A program made the translations under genes and the position numbers. A stretch of DNA of 64,000 nt from the NCBI RefSeq assembly GCF_036625275.1, contig NZ_JAZKUD010000007.1, positions 35,696 to 99,695 of the forward strand, written 5' to 3'. The notes under the pieces are model-generated. The model searched no databases and was not told the origin of the DNA. It worked only from the letters and a program-made list of their open reading frames with translations. Origin of the DNA: Accumulibacter sp036625275 (GTDB lineage: Bacteria; Pseudomonadota; Gammaproteobacteria; Burkholderiales; Rhodocyclaceae). Numbering within the stretch: the first letter of the stretch is position 1; each line of letters starts with the position of its first letter. Shown here one piece after another: positions 17,110 through 25,616 of the stretch.

Positions 17110-18201
17110 ATGACCAATTTACCCGTTCCCGAATACATCACCTCGGTTACCGAGGTGACCTGGGGCATCGTACTGGTCGCCGCGACCATGGTCGTGCATG
17201 GGTTTGGCATGATCCTGACGATCGATACAAGCCGTACCCTAGAGCACAGGGCGAATGGCTCGCATTCCTTCCTTTGGGGACTCGGCAACATCATTCTTGC
17301 AAGCTGGCTGATCATGCTGGTGCATCTGCTCGAAATTGCCGTTTGGGCAGCTTTCTTCGTCGTCACAGGGTCCATTCCCAAGTTTGGCACGTCGTTCTAT
17401 TTCGCGCTCCTGGAATACACGACCCTGGGCAGCAGTATCAATTTGTCTGACGAATGGAATTTGCTTGAAGGCATGATCGCGATTGCCGGCTTGATGACTT
17501 TTGCCTGGTCTACCGGCGTCCTGTTCACCATCGTGCAGGGTTTTCAGAATCGCCAACTTGAACTCATCGAGGCGCGCCGCGAGAGGCGACAGGCAATTCT
17601 GGCGTCGTCTGCAGAAAGGCGATCAGGAGAAACGGGCTGGCAGAATACGTCCGGCTTTGATCGGCTGCCGAGCGCCATACAGCGACTGCGGCAAGCCGAT
17701 CTGGTCGGCGTGCGTTTCGCCGCGCATATCTTTATCGCGAGTGGCACGCTTTGGTTATTGCTGCAGATGGGTATCGGGACCAATCCGATCTGGGCAATCA
17801 GCGCGATGATCGCCGTGAGCGATCCGAACATGCACGAGGCGATGACCACTTTCCGTGGACGGATTTTCAACACCTTGCTTGGCTGTACCGTCGGTCTGCT
17901 GTTCCTGGTCGTCGGCAGTACGAGCCAGTGGAAGCTGCCGCTGGCCATGGCGGTGACCGTCCTGCTTTCGACCTACGTCGTTCGCGTACCGGCGATGTGG
18001 CGTCAGGCACCGATCACTGCCGCGCTGGTGATCGCCTCGGGGCTGATGCATCATTCCAAGGAAGTCGGCATCGAAGACGGCCTGATGCGCGTGATCGAGG
18101 TCCTTCTCGGTTGCATGGTCGGCCTGTTTTTCACTTGGCTGATGTCGAGAATCTGGCCAGTGCGCGTTGCCGGCAAGGCAAGCAGTGCGTCAGGACCATA
18201 A
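17110..18201 (+). CDS. Two-TM ion-channel-like module fused to a FUSC-type membrane domain
   Basis: A 363-residue membrane protein in two parts. Residues 1-150 resemble a two-TM pore-loop module: TM1 and TM2 around VLVAATMVVHGFGMIL and ILASWLIMLVHLLEIAVWAAF, a pore-like SFYFALLEYTTLGSSI (a GYG filter is replaced by GSS), then an outer helix with GLMTFAWSTGVLFTIVQ. A charged linker (RRERRQ) follows. Residues 200-355 have about five TM helices resembling the FUSC (fusaric acid resistance-like) half-module. Function is unknown; the two domains are usually separate proteins, and the channel selectivity cannot be K+-like without GYG. Confidence 0.6.
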   Translation: MTNLPVPEYITSVTEVTWGIVLVAATMVVHGFGMILTIDTSRTLEHRANGSHSFLWGLGNIILASWLIMLVHLLEIAVWAAFFVVTGSIPKFGTSFYFALLEYTTLGSSINLSDEWNLLEGMIAIAGLMTFAWSTGVLFTIVQGFQNRQLELIEARRERRQAILASSAERRSGETGWQNTSGFDRLPSAIQRLRQADLVGVRFAAHIFIASGTLWLLLQMGIGTNPIWAISAMIAVSDPNMHEAMTTFRGRIFNTLLGCTVGLLFLVVGSTSQWKLPLAMAVTVLLSTYVVRVPAMWRQAPITAALVIASGLMHHSKEVGIEDGLMRVIEVLLGCMVGLFFTWLMSRIWPVRVAGKASSASGP

Positions 18202-18236
18202 TTGCTTCACCAAGTGACCGGTGATCGGGGTTTAAT

Positions 18237-18356
18237 GTCAAAGTCGCGTCAGCGGCGCAAGAATCTCCCCTCTCCACTCGCGGGAGAGGGGTTGGGGAGA
18301 GGGAAATGGTCATGACCTGCATGATCGGGGGCACCTGGAAAAGTCATGACCGTTAG
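18237..18356 (+). repeat. Dispersed intergenic repeat, copy A
   Basis: A block of about 120 bp running from GTCGCGTCAGCG through a CTCCCCTCTCCACTCGCG/GGGAGAGGGG hairpin to GGTCATGACC and a terminal AAAGTCATGACCGTTAG. It matches copies at 56102-56221 (same strand) and 35817-35933 (opposite strand). All three are intergenic or overlap only a gene end. The termini contain TCATGA palindromes. Confidence 0.8.
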
Positions 18357-18388
18357 TCACGTTTTTTATCATAAAGGGACCAAGCGAA

Positions 18389-19333
18389 ATGGCGCACCAC
18401 GAAAACGGCACGCTGCCGAAAACTGACGAAGGCATGGGTCACGAGCGGTTTCTCCAGCTCAAACAGGGCAAGTACTCGGACGGACATCCGCTCGACGAGG
18501 TGCAGTATCTCGAGTGCAAGCTGATCCTGAAACCCGATCGTTTCATCGCTGCAAAAGTATTCTTCGAGTACGGAGAACTCGCTCGTCAGACAGCGAAAGA
18601 GTTCGGGATTGATTTCTCAAGCAAGGGGATAACCCTCAAGCCACAGGTGCGGGAGGTCGAGTTTTTTGACACCGCCGACTTCCGCCTTTACAACAATGCG
18701 TTCATCCTGCGACAGCGCGTCACCTACGAAGACGGTTTTCCCGCAGGAGATCCGGAGATCGTCTTCAAATTCCGTCATCCGGAAATGCAGAAGGCCGCAG
18801 ACCTGGACGTGCGGCCGCAGATTGCCGGTCACTATCGGATCAAGTTCAAGGCAGAGGCGCTCCCGTTGAAAGATCAGGTCGGGTCGTATCGCTTGCTCTT
18901 CTCACACAACGCGCAATTTCCCTTGAGCCAGGAACCCGAAGGCGCACACGCTTTCCTGAGTGGTCTGGTGCGGATGTTCCCGGCGTTGGACTCCCTGAAG
19001 CTCGCAGGCGACGACCAGTTGGCATTGGTCAACGGCGCGATCGTCGAAGAGATCCTGCAGGACCTTGGAACTTTCGATTTTGGTCACGGGGTGACCGCCG
19101 ACGTCAATATTGCGATCTGGCGCGAACGCGGTACGCACAAGCCGCTCTGCGGTGAGTTCGCATTCCAGGCCAAATTCACGCGCCGGGACGAACTGCACGA
19201 GAAAGCCATGCAACGCTGCCGTCAGTTTTTCATTGCACTGCAAACGACCGGTCGCGACTGGCTGTCCCTGGGAACAACCAAGACCGGTCTGGTCTACCGG
19301 ATGAACGGCAATCCGCCACAGGCGCACGAGTGA
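18389..19333 (+). CDS. CYTH/triphosphate-tunnel-like protein
   Basis: A 314-residue soluble protein. A paired strand layout recalls the CYTH (triphosphate tunnel metalloenzyme) fold: an N-terminal acidic/basic strand YLECKLILKP, a mid-protein EFFDTADFRLYNNAFILRQR, which is the typical 'yFDT..l.l...g..lR.R' element, and EIVFKFRHPE, then a later Lys/Arg/Glu-rich strand CGEFAFQAKFTRRDE. CYTH proteins include adenylate cyclases, thiamin and inorganic triphosphatases, and the eukaryotic polyphosphate polymerase VTC4. The activity here is not predictable. It is preceded by repeat copy A and stands alone. Confidence 0.5.
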   Translation: MAHHENGTLPKTDEGMGHERFLQLKQGKYSDGHPLDEVQYLECKLILKPDRFIAAKVFFEYGELARQTAKEFGIDFSSKGITLKPQVREVEFFDTADFRLYNNAFILRQRVTYEDGFPAGDPEIVFKFRHPEMQKAADLDVRPQIAGHYRIKFKAEALPLKDQVGSYRLLFSHNAQFPLSQEPEGAHAFLSGLVRMFPALDSLKLAGDDQLALVNGAIVEEILQDLGTFDFGHGVTADVNIAIWRERGTHKPLCGEFAFQAKFTRRDELHEKAMQRCRQFFIALQTTGRDWLSLGTTKTGLVYRMNGNPPQAHE

Positions 19334-19586
19334 CGGAGCCCATCCAGGCAGGAGAGGGTCATCTGGTGGTGGCCCTGACGGATGACTCCGTATCCGTCAT
19401 CGCCGGTAGCCTGCCGCAAGCCGAAACGGTTCCTTGACCGCACACATACGAGGCCCCCATGATTGATGACCCCGCACAAGTCACTCCCTTGAGACGGTTT
19501 CCGCCAGCGGGTGGGGGTTGATTTTCTGCCGAAGCCGCGCACAACTGCACGCGAAGCGCCTCCTGACCATAAGAAGGAGTCATCAA

Positions 19587-20900
19587 ATGGCGAACTTGAA
19601 CTTCTCAACGACCAACTGGGCCGCGTGGTTTGCGACCCCCAACCAACTTGCGCAGCAGCTCTCGCAGTCAATGACGCAGGCAATCGTCCTCCTGGACGAT
19701 TCGGAAATCAATTCCGAGAGACTGACCCCAACCACCTATGCGGCGCAGTTCGACAATCAGGGAACGCTCGACATCAGTGGCCACGGGTTCGATACCGACA
19801 TCTGGGTCATCGACGAGGTCAGATACTCGGACCCCTCCGGTAACACCTTCACTTTTACCGGCAACCTGCGCCTCGAGAACGACGAGGAAAGCCTCTCGGG
19901 AACCCTCTCAAACCTGAGCTTCAGGTTCTTTGGCCTCGAAATGTCAGCCGTGGGAAGCCTCGGCTTCAATGCCAGCGGCAATGGTTTCGGCAGCTACAAC
20001 AGCATCATGTACAGGCAATCCGGCTGGACATTCGAGTCGGCTGGCAATGTGAACTATCAGGGACTCCAGGCAAGCGGAACACTCGACTATCTGACCGTCA
20101 CCTCCCCGCAGGGGGATCGGTTTTCGGTGAGCAACTCGGCCAAACTCACTGCTCCGATCCTCAACAGCATCCAGAGCACGGGCAGTGGCATGGGATTCTT
20201 TCTCTCGGAGAGCTTCCTCGACGACAACGACACCATCACCGCGAGTGAGCGCAACGACCAGTTCAGCGGATATGCTGGCAACGATATCTTGCTTGGTGGC
20301 TCTGGTCATGACACCCTCGTCGGCGGTTCCGGCAACGATACGCTCGATGGTGGCAGCGGCATCGACAGCGCGATGTTCAGCGGCAAGTTCGCCCAGTATG
20401 GCTGGAGCACAAGTGGTGACGCCCTCCGGGTACAGGCGAATGCCGGTAGCGACGGCGTAGACACCCTCAGCGGAATCGAGCGGCTCGGCTTTGCTGACCA
20501 AAGTCTCGCGCTCGATGTGGCCAACGGCAACGCCGGCACCACCGCCAGAATCCTGGGCGTGGTCTTCGGACCCTCATTTGTCACCAACAAGGCCTACGCA
20601 GGCATTGCGCTCTCCTTGCTCGACGGCGGCATGAGTTACGACGATCTGATCGCCCTGGCGCTGCGGGTCAAACTCGGCGAACATTATTCCAACGCGGCAG
20701 AAGTGGAAGTTCTTTATCAGAACCTCTTCGGCCATGCACCGACCACCGCCGAAGTGACTTTCTGGTCCGCTGCCATTGATGCCGGCCAATTCTCCCAGGT
20801 TTCCCTTGCCAAGGCTGCCGCCAATCTCGACATCAATGCGGTCAACATCGACCTCGTTGGCCTGATGCACACCGGGCTGGGCTACCTGCCATTCACCTGA
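19587..20900 (+). CDS. Secreted RTX-type calcium-binding protein with DUF4214-like C-terminus
   Basis: A 437-residue acidic protein without an N-terminal signal peptide, as expected for type I secretion. Residues 1-210 are Ser/Asn-rich beta-type repeats. About three RTX nonapeptides follow (YAGNDILLGGSGHDTLVGGSGNDTL), which bind Ca2+. The last 110 residues resemble DUF4214 (VEVLYQNLFGHAPTTAEVTFW). I chose ATG 19587 because AAGGAG lies eight bases upstream. No T1SS transporter genes are adjacent. Confidence 0.82.
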   Translation: MANLNFSTTNWAAWFATPNQLAQQLSQSMTQAIVLLDDSEINSERLTPTTYAAQFDNQGTLDISGHGFDTDIWVIDEVRYSDPSGNTFTFTGNLRLENDEESLSGTLSNLSFRFFGLEMSAVGSLGFNASGNGFGSYNSIMYRQSGWTFESAGNVNYQGLQASGTLDYLTVTSPQGDRFSVSNSAKLTAPILNSIQSTGSGMGFFLSESFLDDNDTITASERNDQFSGYAGNDILLGGSGHDTLVGGSGNDTLDGGSGIDSAMFSGKFAQYGWSTSGDALRVQANAGSDGVDTLSGIERLGFADQSLALDVANGNAGTTARILGVVFGPSFVTNKAYAGIALSLLDGGMSYDDLIALALRVKLGEHYSNAAEVEVLYQNLFGHAPTTAEVTFWSAAIDAGQFSQVSLAKAAANLDINAVNIDLVGLMHTGLGYLPFT

Positions 20901-21152
20901 AAATCACTTGCGAGGCGCGTATTCACGACGATCTGCCCGGCTTTTGCCCTGTCATGAGATCCGGCAACCGCTGATTCCTCGGTGGCCCGATCAGGCTTGG
21001 CGCCACCCAGGCTTCTTCAGTACGTGCTCGTAGTCGCACTTCAAACCATCGTGATCCACTTGAAGGTACACCCGCAAGGGGCAAGCATGCCTTTCTTCGA
21101 CGCTGTAGGGGCTGAAGGTCCGACAGCGAGCGTACAGCAGGAGTCAGAACAG

Positions 21153-21530
21153 ATGAAAGAAACCGTGATCGGTGTCGTCGGGCTGCTCATTTTTGCCGCC
21201 CTTGCCGTCACCGTCCACCAGAACCAACGGCGCTTCCACAAGCCCTTGTTGACCACCCACTACCAGGCGGTGATGCTGACTGACGGCACGCTGCTGCACG
21301 GACGACTCGACCATCTGGGCACCGATTTCCCTGTTCTGCGCGAAGCGATGACGGTGCGCGCAATCGTTGACCCGACTTCGGGGGCAATCAGCCACAAGAT
21401 CATGCTGCGCAAGAGCGGGGACCACGGTGCCGATCATCTGATCCTGCCGGCCACGTCGATCCTTTATGTCGAACCCGTGCAGACCGATTCCACAATCGGA
21501 CGGGCGATTGCGCAAATTCACTCGCGCTAG
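21153..21530 (+). CDS. Small membrane-anchored protein of unknown function
   Basis: A 125-residue protein from ATG 21153, which has a GGAG ribosome site; longer frames upstream lack one. It has one N-terminal membrane helix (IGVVGLLIFAALAVTV), then a soluble domain beginning YQAVMLTDGTLLHGRLDHLG, a pattern of a small beta barrel. The domain continues with LREAMTVRAIVDPTSG and LILPATSILYVEPV. I do not recognise a family. It is 26 bp before another N-terminally anchored protein and probably co-transcribed with it. Confidence 0.65.
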   Translation: MKETVIGVVGLLIFAALAVTVHQNQRRFHKPLLTTHYQAVMLTDGTLLHGRLDHLGTDFPVLREAMTVRAIVDPTSGAISHKIMLRKSGDHGADHLILPATSILYVEPVQTDSTIGRAIAQIHSR

Positions 21531-21556
21531 CACCTCGTATGGAAAGGGAACAGCCC

Positions 21557-22363
21557 ATGGTCTGGATACTGGCCGTTGTCGTGCTGCTTGTCATGCTACT
21601 GGTAATCCGCCATTTCCGGTCGGCAGGGCGTTTTGCAAAAAGCGAGGCCCTGCCCGACGCAGTGGCAAAAGCGGAAGCCTACTTCAAGTCGATGTTTCCG
21701 GACCTGCAACCCTGGTACCACCCGCAGAAGCTGGTGGAGTTCGTCTCGGCGCGACGCCGGCGCCGCGCTGCCGCCAGCCAACGCGGTGAGCAATGGGAAA
21801 ATCCGCCGGGGCTGGGCGTGGCCATGGCGCGGCTGAAGCGTCATGGGGGCCGGGAACGGGTTCGCCTGGCCGACACCAACGGTACGCCACTGACCGAGTT
21901 TGTCTATGAGGATCACCCCGGCGGTGGCGTTTTGCGCGTCGGCAAGGGCAAGTTCGTATTGCGCCTGCAGGATGCAACCAACCCCGAGGTCCGCTACTGG
22001 CACCCGGAGCGCGAATTCACCTGGACGCGCAAGGGAGGCTGGCGCTTCACGACTCGGGTCGCCGAGCAGTCGTTCGACGCCGACGACCATGGCGTCCGCT
22101 GGTCCAGCGACCGGGACAGCCGTTCGTCCTCATCGTCGTCGGGCAGCCGCTTCGATGACGACAGCAGCCAAAATGGCTGGTCCAGCGACCGGGAGAGCCG
22201 TTCGTCCTCATCCTCCGGAGACACCGCGCGGATCGCTTCCGCCGGCATGCTTGCCGCTGGCGGCGCATTCGGCGGTGCCGGTGCTTCCGAAAACTGGGAT
22301 CGGAATGGCGCGGCCGAGACCCGCGAGGCGAACGATGCCACAGCTTCCAGCACAGCCTATTGA
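21557..22363 (+). CDS. Membrane-anchored protein with Ser/Asp-rich repeats
   Basis: A 268-residue protein. The start at ATG 21557 follows an AAGGGAA; ATG 21539 is possible. It has an N-terminal membrane helix (ILAVVVLLVMLLVI), an Arg-rich stretch (SARRRRRAAA), a middle domain with WHPEREFTWTRKGGWRF, and a low-complexity tail with WSSDRDSRSSSSSSGSRF repeated as WSSDRESRSSSSSGD. At the DNA level the tail is an in-frame direct repeat of 36 bp with a 78-bp period. Function is unknown. Confidence 0.6.
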   Translation: MVWILAVVVLLVMLLVIRHFRSAGRFAKSEALPDAVAKAEAYFKSMFPDLQPWYHPQKLVEFVSARRRRRAAASQRGEQWENPPGLGVAMARLKRHGGRERVRLADTNGTPLTEFVYEDHPGGGVLRVGKGKFVLRLQDATNPEVRYWHPEREFTWTRKGGWRFTTRVAEQSFDADDHGVRWSSDRDSRSSSSSSGSRFDDDSSQNGWSSDRESRSSSSSGDTARIASAGMLAAGGAFGGAGASENWDRNGAAETREANDATASSTAY

Positions 22364-22385
22364 CGACCTGCGATGAACTGATCCA

Positions 22386-24587
22386 ATGAAGGCGTCAAGC
22401 GATCCACTGCTGGCACGCACCGTCGCGGGCCTCCTGCCAATATGCGACCGGCGTGAACCACTGCGAGTCCTGGTGGCATCGCTGGCGCTCGGGGGGGCCG
22501 AGCGGATCGTGCTCGAATGGCTGGGCGCCGAAGCAGCACGAAAACGAACGATCGAGCTGGCCGTACTGCACCCACGACGGATCGAGTGGACGCCGCCCAC
22601 CGGAATTGCTCTGCGCATGCGCAGCCAGCAGACACCGACCGCATTTCTGACAGAACTGGCCGTGCAATGGCGAACGGCGCGTGCACCGGTATCGGTGCAC
22701 CTGGTCAATGATGAACTGATCGACATCCTGTGGAACGCCGGGGTGCAAACCGTGCCGGTGGTACACAACGCGCGCGCCGGCTGGCGCAACGACCCGGTGC
22801 GCTGGCGGCCGGCACAGGTGCCGCTTGCCGTCGCCTGCGCCGACGCGGTTCGCCAGGAGATGCTGGCCGATGGCTGCCAGGTGCCGGTCATGACGCTGCG
22901 CCACGTGCCGGCACTCGACCCGGCGGCAATCGATCCGGCCCTCCGGGCACGGGTGCGCGCACAGTTGCGTGTCGGATCCGATACCCTGCTGGTGGCCGCG
23001 GTCGGCGCCTTCAAGGCGCAGAAGGACTACGCCCGTGCGATCGACGTCATGCGCCACCTACGGCGGCGGCGCGAGGCGGTCCTGCTGATTCTTGGCGGGG
23101 CGCTGGATGGCGACGGCCTGGCTGAACTCGACCGCGTCGTGTCGCGGGCGTGTGCGGCCGGACTTGTGGATCACTTGCGGCTGCCCGGCTTCGTGCAGCC
23201 GATCGGACCCTACTATGCGGCCGCCGACGTACTGCTCAACGTCAGCCGCTTCGAAGGCTTCTCCATGGCGGTACGCGAAGCGCTCGTCGCCGGTCTGCCG
23301 GTGCTGGCGACCGCCGTCGGCGGTCAGGGTGAACGGGCGCACGCCGGGCTGCACCTGCTGTCGCCCGACGCGCCCGACGCCCTCATCGCCGCGCACCTGG
23401 CCGCACTGCCGGTGCGTGCTACGCTGACCGGCGAGTCGTTGCCGCGCGCACCGCGTCTGTGGTCGCTGACCACGGCCTGGCAAAGGCCCGGCACACGCCG
23501 TGTCGAGACGCTGTTCATCACCGCCAACCTGAATGCCGGCGGCGCCCAGCGCTCGCTGGTCAACCTGGTCACGCAGATCGCCGCGCAGCATCCGCTGGCC
23601 GTGGCGGTCTGCGGCGAAACAACCCAGACGGCGTTTGCCAACACCCTGGCGCAGCATGGCATCGAGACCTTCCGGCCGGCAGCGCAGGTCGATCCGTATG
23701 CACTCGCCGAATCGCTGCTCGGCTGGGCCGGGGCGCACGCTCTCCGGACCCTCTGCTTCTGGAATGTGGACCCGAAAGTCAAACTCCTGCTGGCGCGCTG
23801 CGCACCGACCGAACTGTGTCTGATCGATGTCAGTCCGGGGCATGACGCGTTTGTGGAACTGGACGGGGCAGCCGACTTCGCCGCCGCCATCGACCTCGAT
23901 GCGGCGGCTTACTACGCGCGGCTGGATGTGCTGGTCCTGAAGTACCACGCGACCGACACGCCGACCTGTCGGCGCACAACGGTCATTGCCAATGGCGTGG
24001 CGACCTCCGCGCGCGCGGTGCCGGCACCGGCAGTGCCACGCTTTCTGGTGAGCGGGCGAATCGCGCCGAGCAAGCGCCTGCAAACCGTGCTGGCGGCCTT
24101 TGCGCAAGTACAACGCGATCAACCCACTGCCGAACTGCATCTCGTCGGCCAGGCCGAAGCGCGACATGCCGCCTGTCTGGCCGAACTGCGCGCGCAGGCG
24201 TCCGGGCTTGCGGTGCACTTCCGAGGCGCGGACCCCACCACGAGCTACCTCTGCGAACCATTCACCGCCGCCATCGTGCTCGGGACCCACCAGGGATCGC
24301 CCAACGCCGTTCTCGAGGCCATGGCGGCCGGCCTGCCGGTCATCGCCAACGCCAGCGGCGGTACCGGCGAGATCGTCCGTTCCGGCGAGACGGGCTGGCT
24401 GCTCCCCGAGCACTGCACGGCGGCGGAACTCGCCACGGCCATGCGTGAGTCTTTCACGCAGCCCGCACGGTCAGCGTTGCTGAGCATCGCCGGCCGCGCC
24501 TACGTGCGCGCTCATCATGGCCTGGAGACGATGGCAGCGCGTTACCTCGACCTGCTCAGATCCCCGGCTTCCTCTCGTCCCCGATGA
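22386..24587 (+). CDS. Tandem glycosyltransferase (two GT4-like GT-B domains)
   Basis: A 733-residue protein. The first half ends in a GT4-type donor domain (VAAVGAFKAQKDYARAIDVM, LPGFVQPIGPYYAAADVLLN, SRFEGFSMAVREALVAGLPVLAT). A second N-terminal Rossmann-like domain starts at FITANLNAGGAQRSLVNLV. A second donor domain follows (FLVSGRIAPSKRLQTVLAAF, LGTHQGSPNAVLEAMAAGLPVIAN). Both E-x7-E regions are visible. It probably adds two successive sugars to a surface glycan, but the acceptor is unknown. It converges on a small exported protein gene with a 2-bp gap. Confidence 0.82.
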   Translation: MKASSDPLLARTVAGLLPICDRREPLRVLVASLALGGAERIVLEWLGAEAARKRTIELAVLHPRRIEWTPPTGIALRMRSQQTPTAFLTELAVQWRTARAPVSVHLVNDELIDILWNAGVQTVPVVHNARAGWRNDPVRWRPAQVPLAVACADAVRQEMLADGCQVPVMTLRHVPALDPAAIDPALRARVRAQLRVGSDTLLVAAVGAFKAQKDYARAIDVMRHLRRRREAVLLILGGALDGDGLAELDRVVSRACAAGLVDHLRLPGFVQPIGPYYAAADVLLNVSRFEGFSMAVREALVAGLPVLATAVGGQGERAHAGLHLLSPDAPDALIAAHLAALPVRATLTGESLPRAPRLWSLTTAWQRPGTRRVETLFITANLNAGGAQRSLVNLVTQIAAQHPLAVAVCGETTQTAFANTLAQHGIETFRPAAQVDPYALAESLLGWAGAHALRTLCFWNVDPKVKLLLARCAPTELCLIDVSPGHDAFVELDGAADFAAAIDLDAAAYYARLDVLVLKYHATDTPTCRRTTVIANGVATSARAVPAPAVPRFLVSGRIAPSKRLQTVLAAFAQVQRDQPTAELHLVGQAEARHAACLAELRAQASGLAVHFRGADPTTSYLCEPFTAAIVLGTHQGSPNAVLEAMAAGLPVIANASGGTGEIVRSGETGWLLPEHCTAAELATAMRESFTQPARSALLSIAGRAYVRAHHGLETMAARYLDLLRSPASSRPR

Positions 24588-24589
24588 GG

Positions 24590-24871
24590 TCAGCCGCCTT
24601 CGCGACCCCGCCGGCGATCGCGATCGTAGATCTCGCGCCCGGCATCGCGAATGTCGCGACGCAGGTCGCGACGCTCATCCGGGCTCAGGCGACGCGCCGG
24701 TGCGTCATCACCGCGGTGGCCGTCGCGCACCTCCGGGCGGTCGCTGGCGCGCCTCTCTCCAGCCGGCGGATGCCGATCGTAAGCACGATCGGCCTCCTTG
24801 CCGGCGTACGCCGGCAAGGAGGCCGCCAGCGTACCCAACAGTACCCCGGCAATCCGAGTCGCGATGTTCAT
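24590..24871 (-). CDS. Small exported, highly charged protein
   Basis: A 93-residue protein with a signal peptide (ATRIAGVLLGTLAASLPAYA) and a mature part made mostly of Arg, Asp and Glu ending in LSPDERRDLRRDIRDAGREIY, a motif I associate with small periplasmic proteins of Betaproteobacteria. A perfect 34-bp DNA palindrome lies inside the gene across the predicted cleavage site. It is followed upstream by another small exported protein of similar type. Function is unknown. Confidence 0.7.
   Translation of the reverse strand: MNIATRIAGVLLGTLAASLPAYAGKEADRAYDRHPPAGERRASDRPEVRDGHRGDDAPARRLSPDERRDLRRDIRDAGREIYDRDRRRGREGG
24791..24824. repeat. Perfect 34-bp palindrome inside a coding sequence
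   Basis: The 17-base arm GGCCTCCTTGCCGGCGT is followed immediately by its exact reverse complement. It lies in the small exported protein gene and encodes the region ASLPAYAGKEA around the signal-peptidase site. An uninterrupted palindrome of this length is unlikely by chance. Confidence 0.85.
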
Positions 24872-24952
24872 TTCTCACTCCGCAATGGCTGCTGATCGAC
24901 CCCCCCCGGCCACGGCAGCGCGCTCGCTTGCCGCTCAGGTGCCCATCAGGCC

Positions 24953-25408
24953 CTATTCCCCGTGGTAACGGCCGCGCCAGTCGCCGTCGTGCTTCGAATG
25001 ATAGATGCGCCGCGACGCGTATTCCAGATCATTCTGCAGATCGGCGAACTCCCGGCGATTCAGATAACCATCGGCCAGATACGCCCGCTCCTTGGCCGCA
25101 ATCGCCCTTTGCCCGGCCATCAGCTCGCGCATCTCGCCGCGGGTCAGCTGGCCGGACTGCCGGATGCGGGCGTGTTGGCGCTCCTGACGAGCGTCGATGT
25201 CACCGCTGCGGAAATGTCCACCCCAGGGTGCCGGCGCGGCGGGATAACGCTCGGGCGGGTAATGACGTTCGCCGGCGTACTGGCGAACCTCTCCGATGTG
25301 CGCAGTCGGACGGGGAGGATTCTGCCATTCCCCCGCCATTGCAGGGTTTCCGCCGAGCATCGTGAGTACGGCGAGCAACCCCAGACCTGATGAGCATGAT
25401 ACGTTCAT
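24953..25408 (-). CDS. Small exported protein with charged C-terminal helix
   Basis: A 151-residue protein from ATG 25408, which has a GGAGAA ribosome site; the open frame extends further upstream but without one. It has a signal peptide (GLLAVLTMLGGNPAMA), a Pro/Tyr/Arg-rich middle (YPPERYPAAPAPW), and a helical tail with LTRGEMRELMAGQRAIAAKE and RREFADLQNDLEYASRRIY. The helix-rich tail may bind another envelope protein, which is a guess. It is divergent from ompR across a 208-bp spacer that holds tandem 10-bp repeats. Confidence 0.65.
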   Translation of the reverse strand: MNVSCSSGLGLLAVLTMLGGNPAMAGEWQNPPRPTAHIGEVRQYAGERHYPPERYPAAPAPWGGHFRSGDIDARQERQHARIRQSGQLTRGEMRELMAGQRAIAAKERAYLADGYLNRREFADLQNDLEYASRRIYHSKHDGDWRGRYHGE

Positions 25409-25532
25409 TTTGTGTTCTCCTTTCCAGAGGCACCCTGCGGGGCCATTGATCACTGCAAACGGCAGCGCGACGGTGAGCAGTTTCACCGTTGAATGTAAGC
25501 AGACGATGAGCCGCCGGCGCCGTTTTGTAAGG

Positions 25533-25563
25533 AATTGTTGTAAATTGTTGTAAACAATTGTTT
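25533..25563. promoter_or_regulatory. Tandem ATTGTTGTAA repeats between the exported protein gene and ompR
   Basis: ATTGTTGTAA occurs at 25534-25543 and again at 25544-25553, followed by ACAATTGTTT, which continues the pattern in inverse orientation. A 10-bp period places the repeats on one face of the helix, as in binding sites of OmpR-family regulators. The site is 54 bp before the ompR start and in the control region of the divergent gene. Autoregulation is inference. Confidence 0.5.
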
Positions 25564-25616
25564 CCGGCGCATCCGCACTTGCATCGCCACTCTCGATCCG
25601 CGTTAGCATTGCATAC

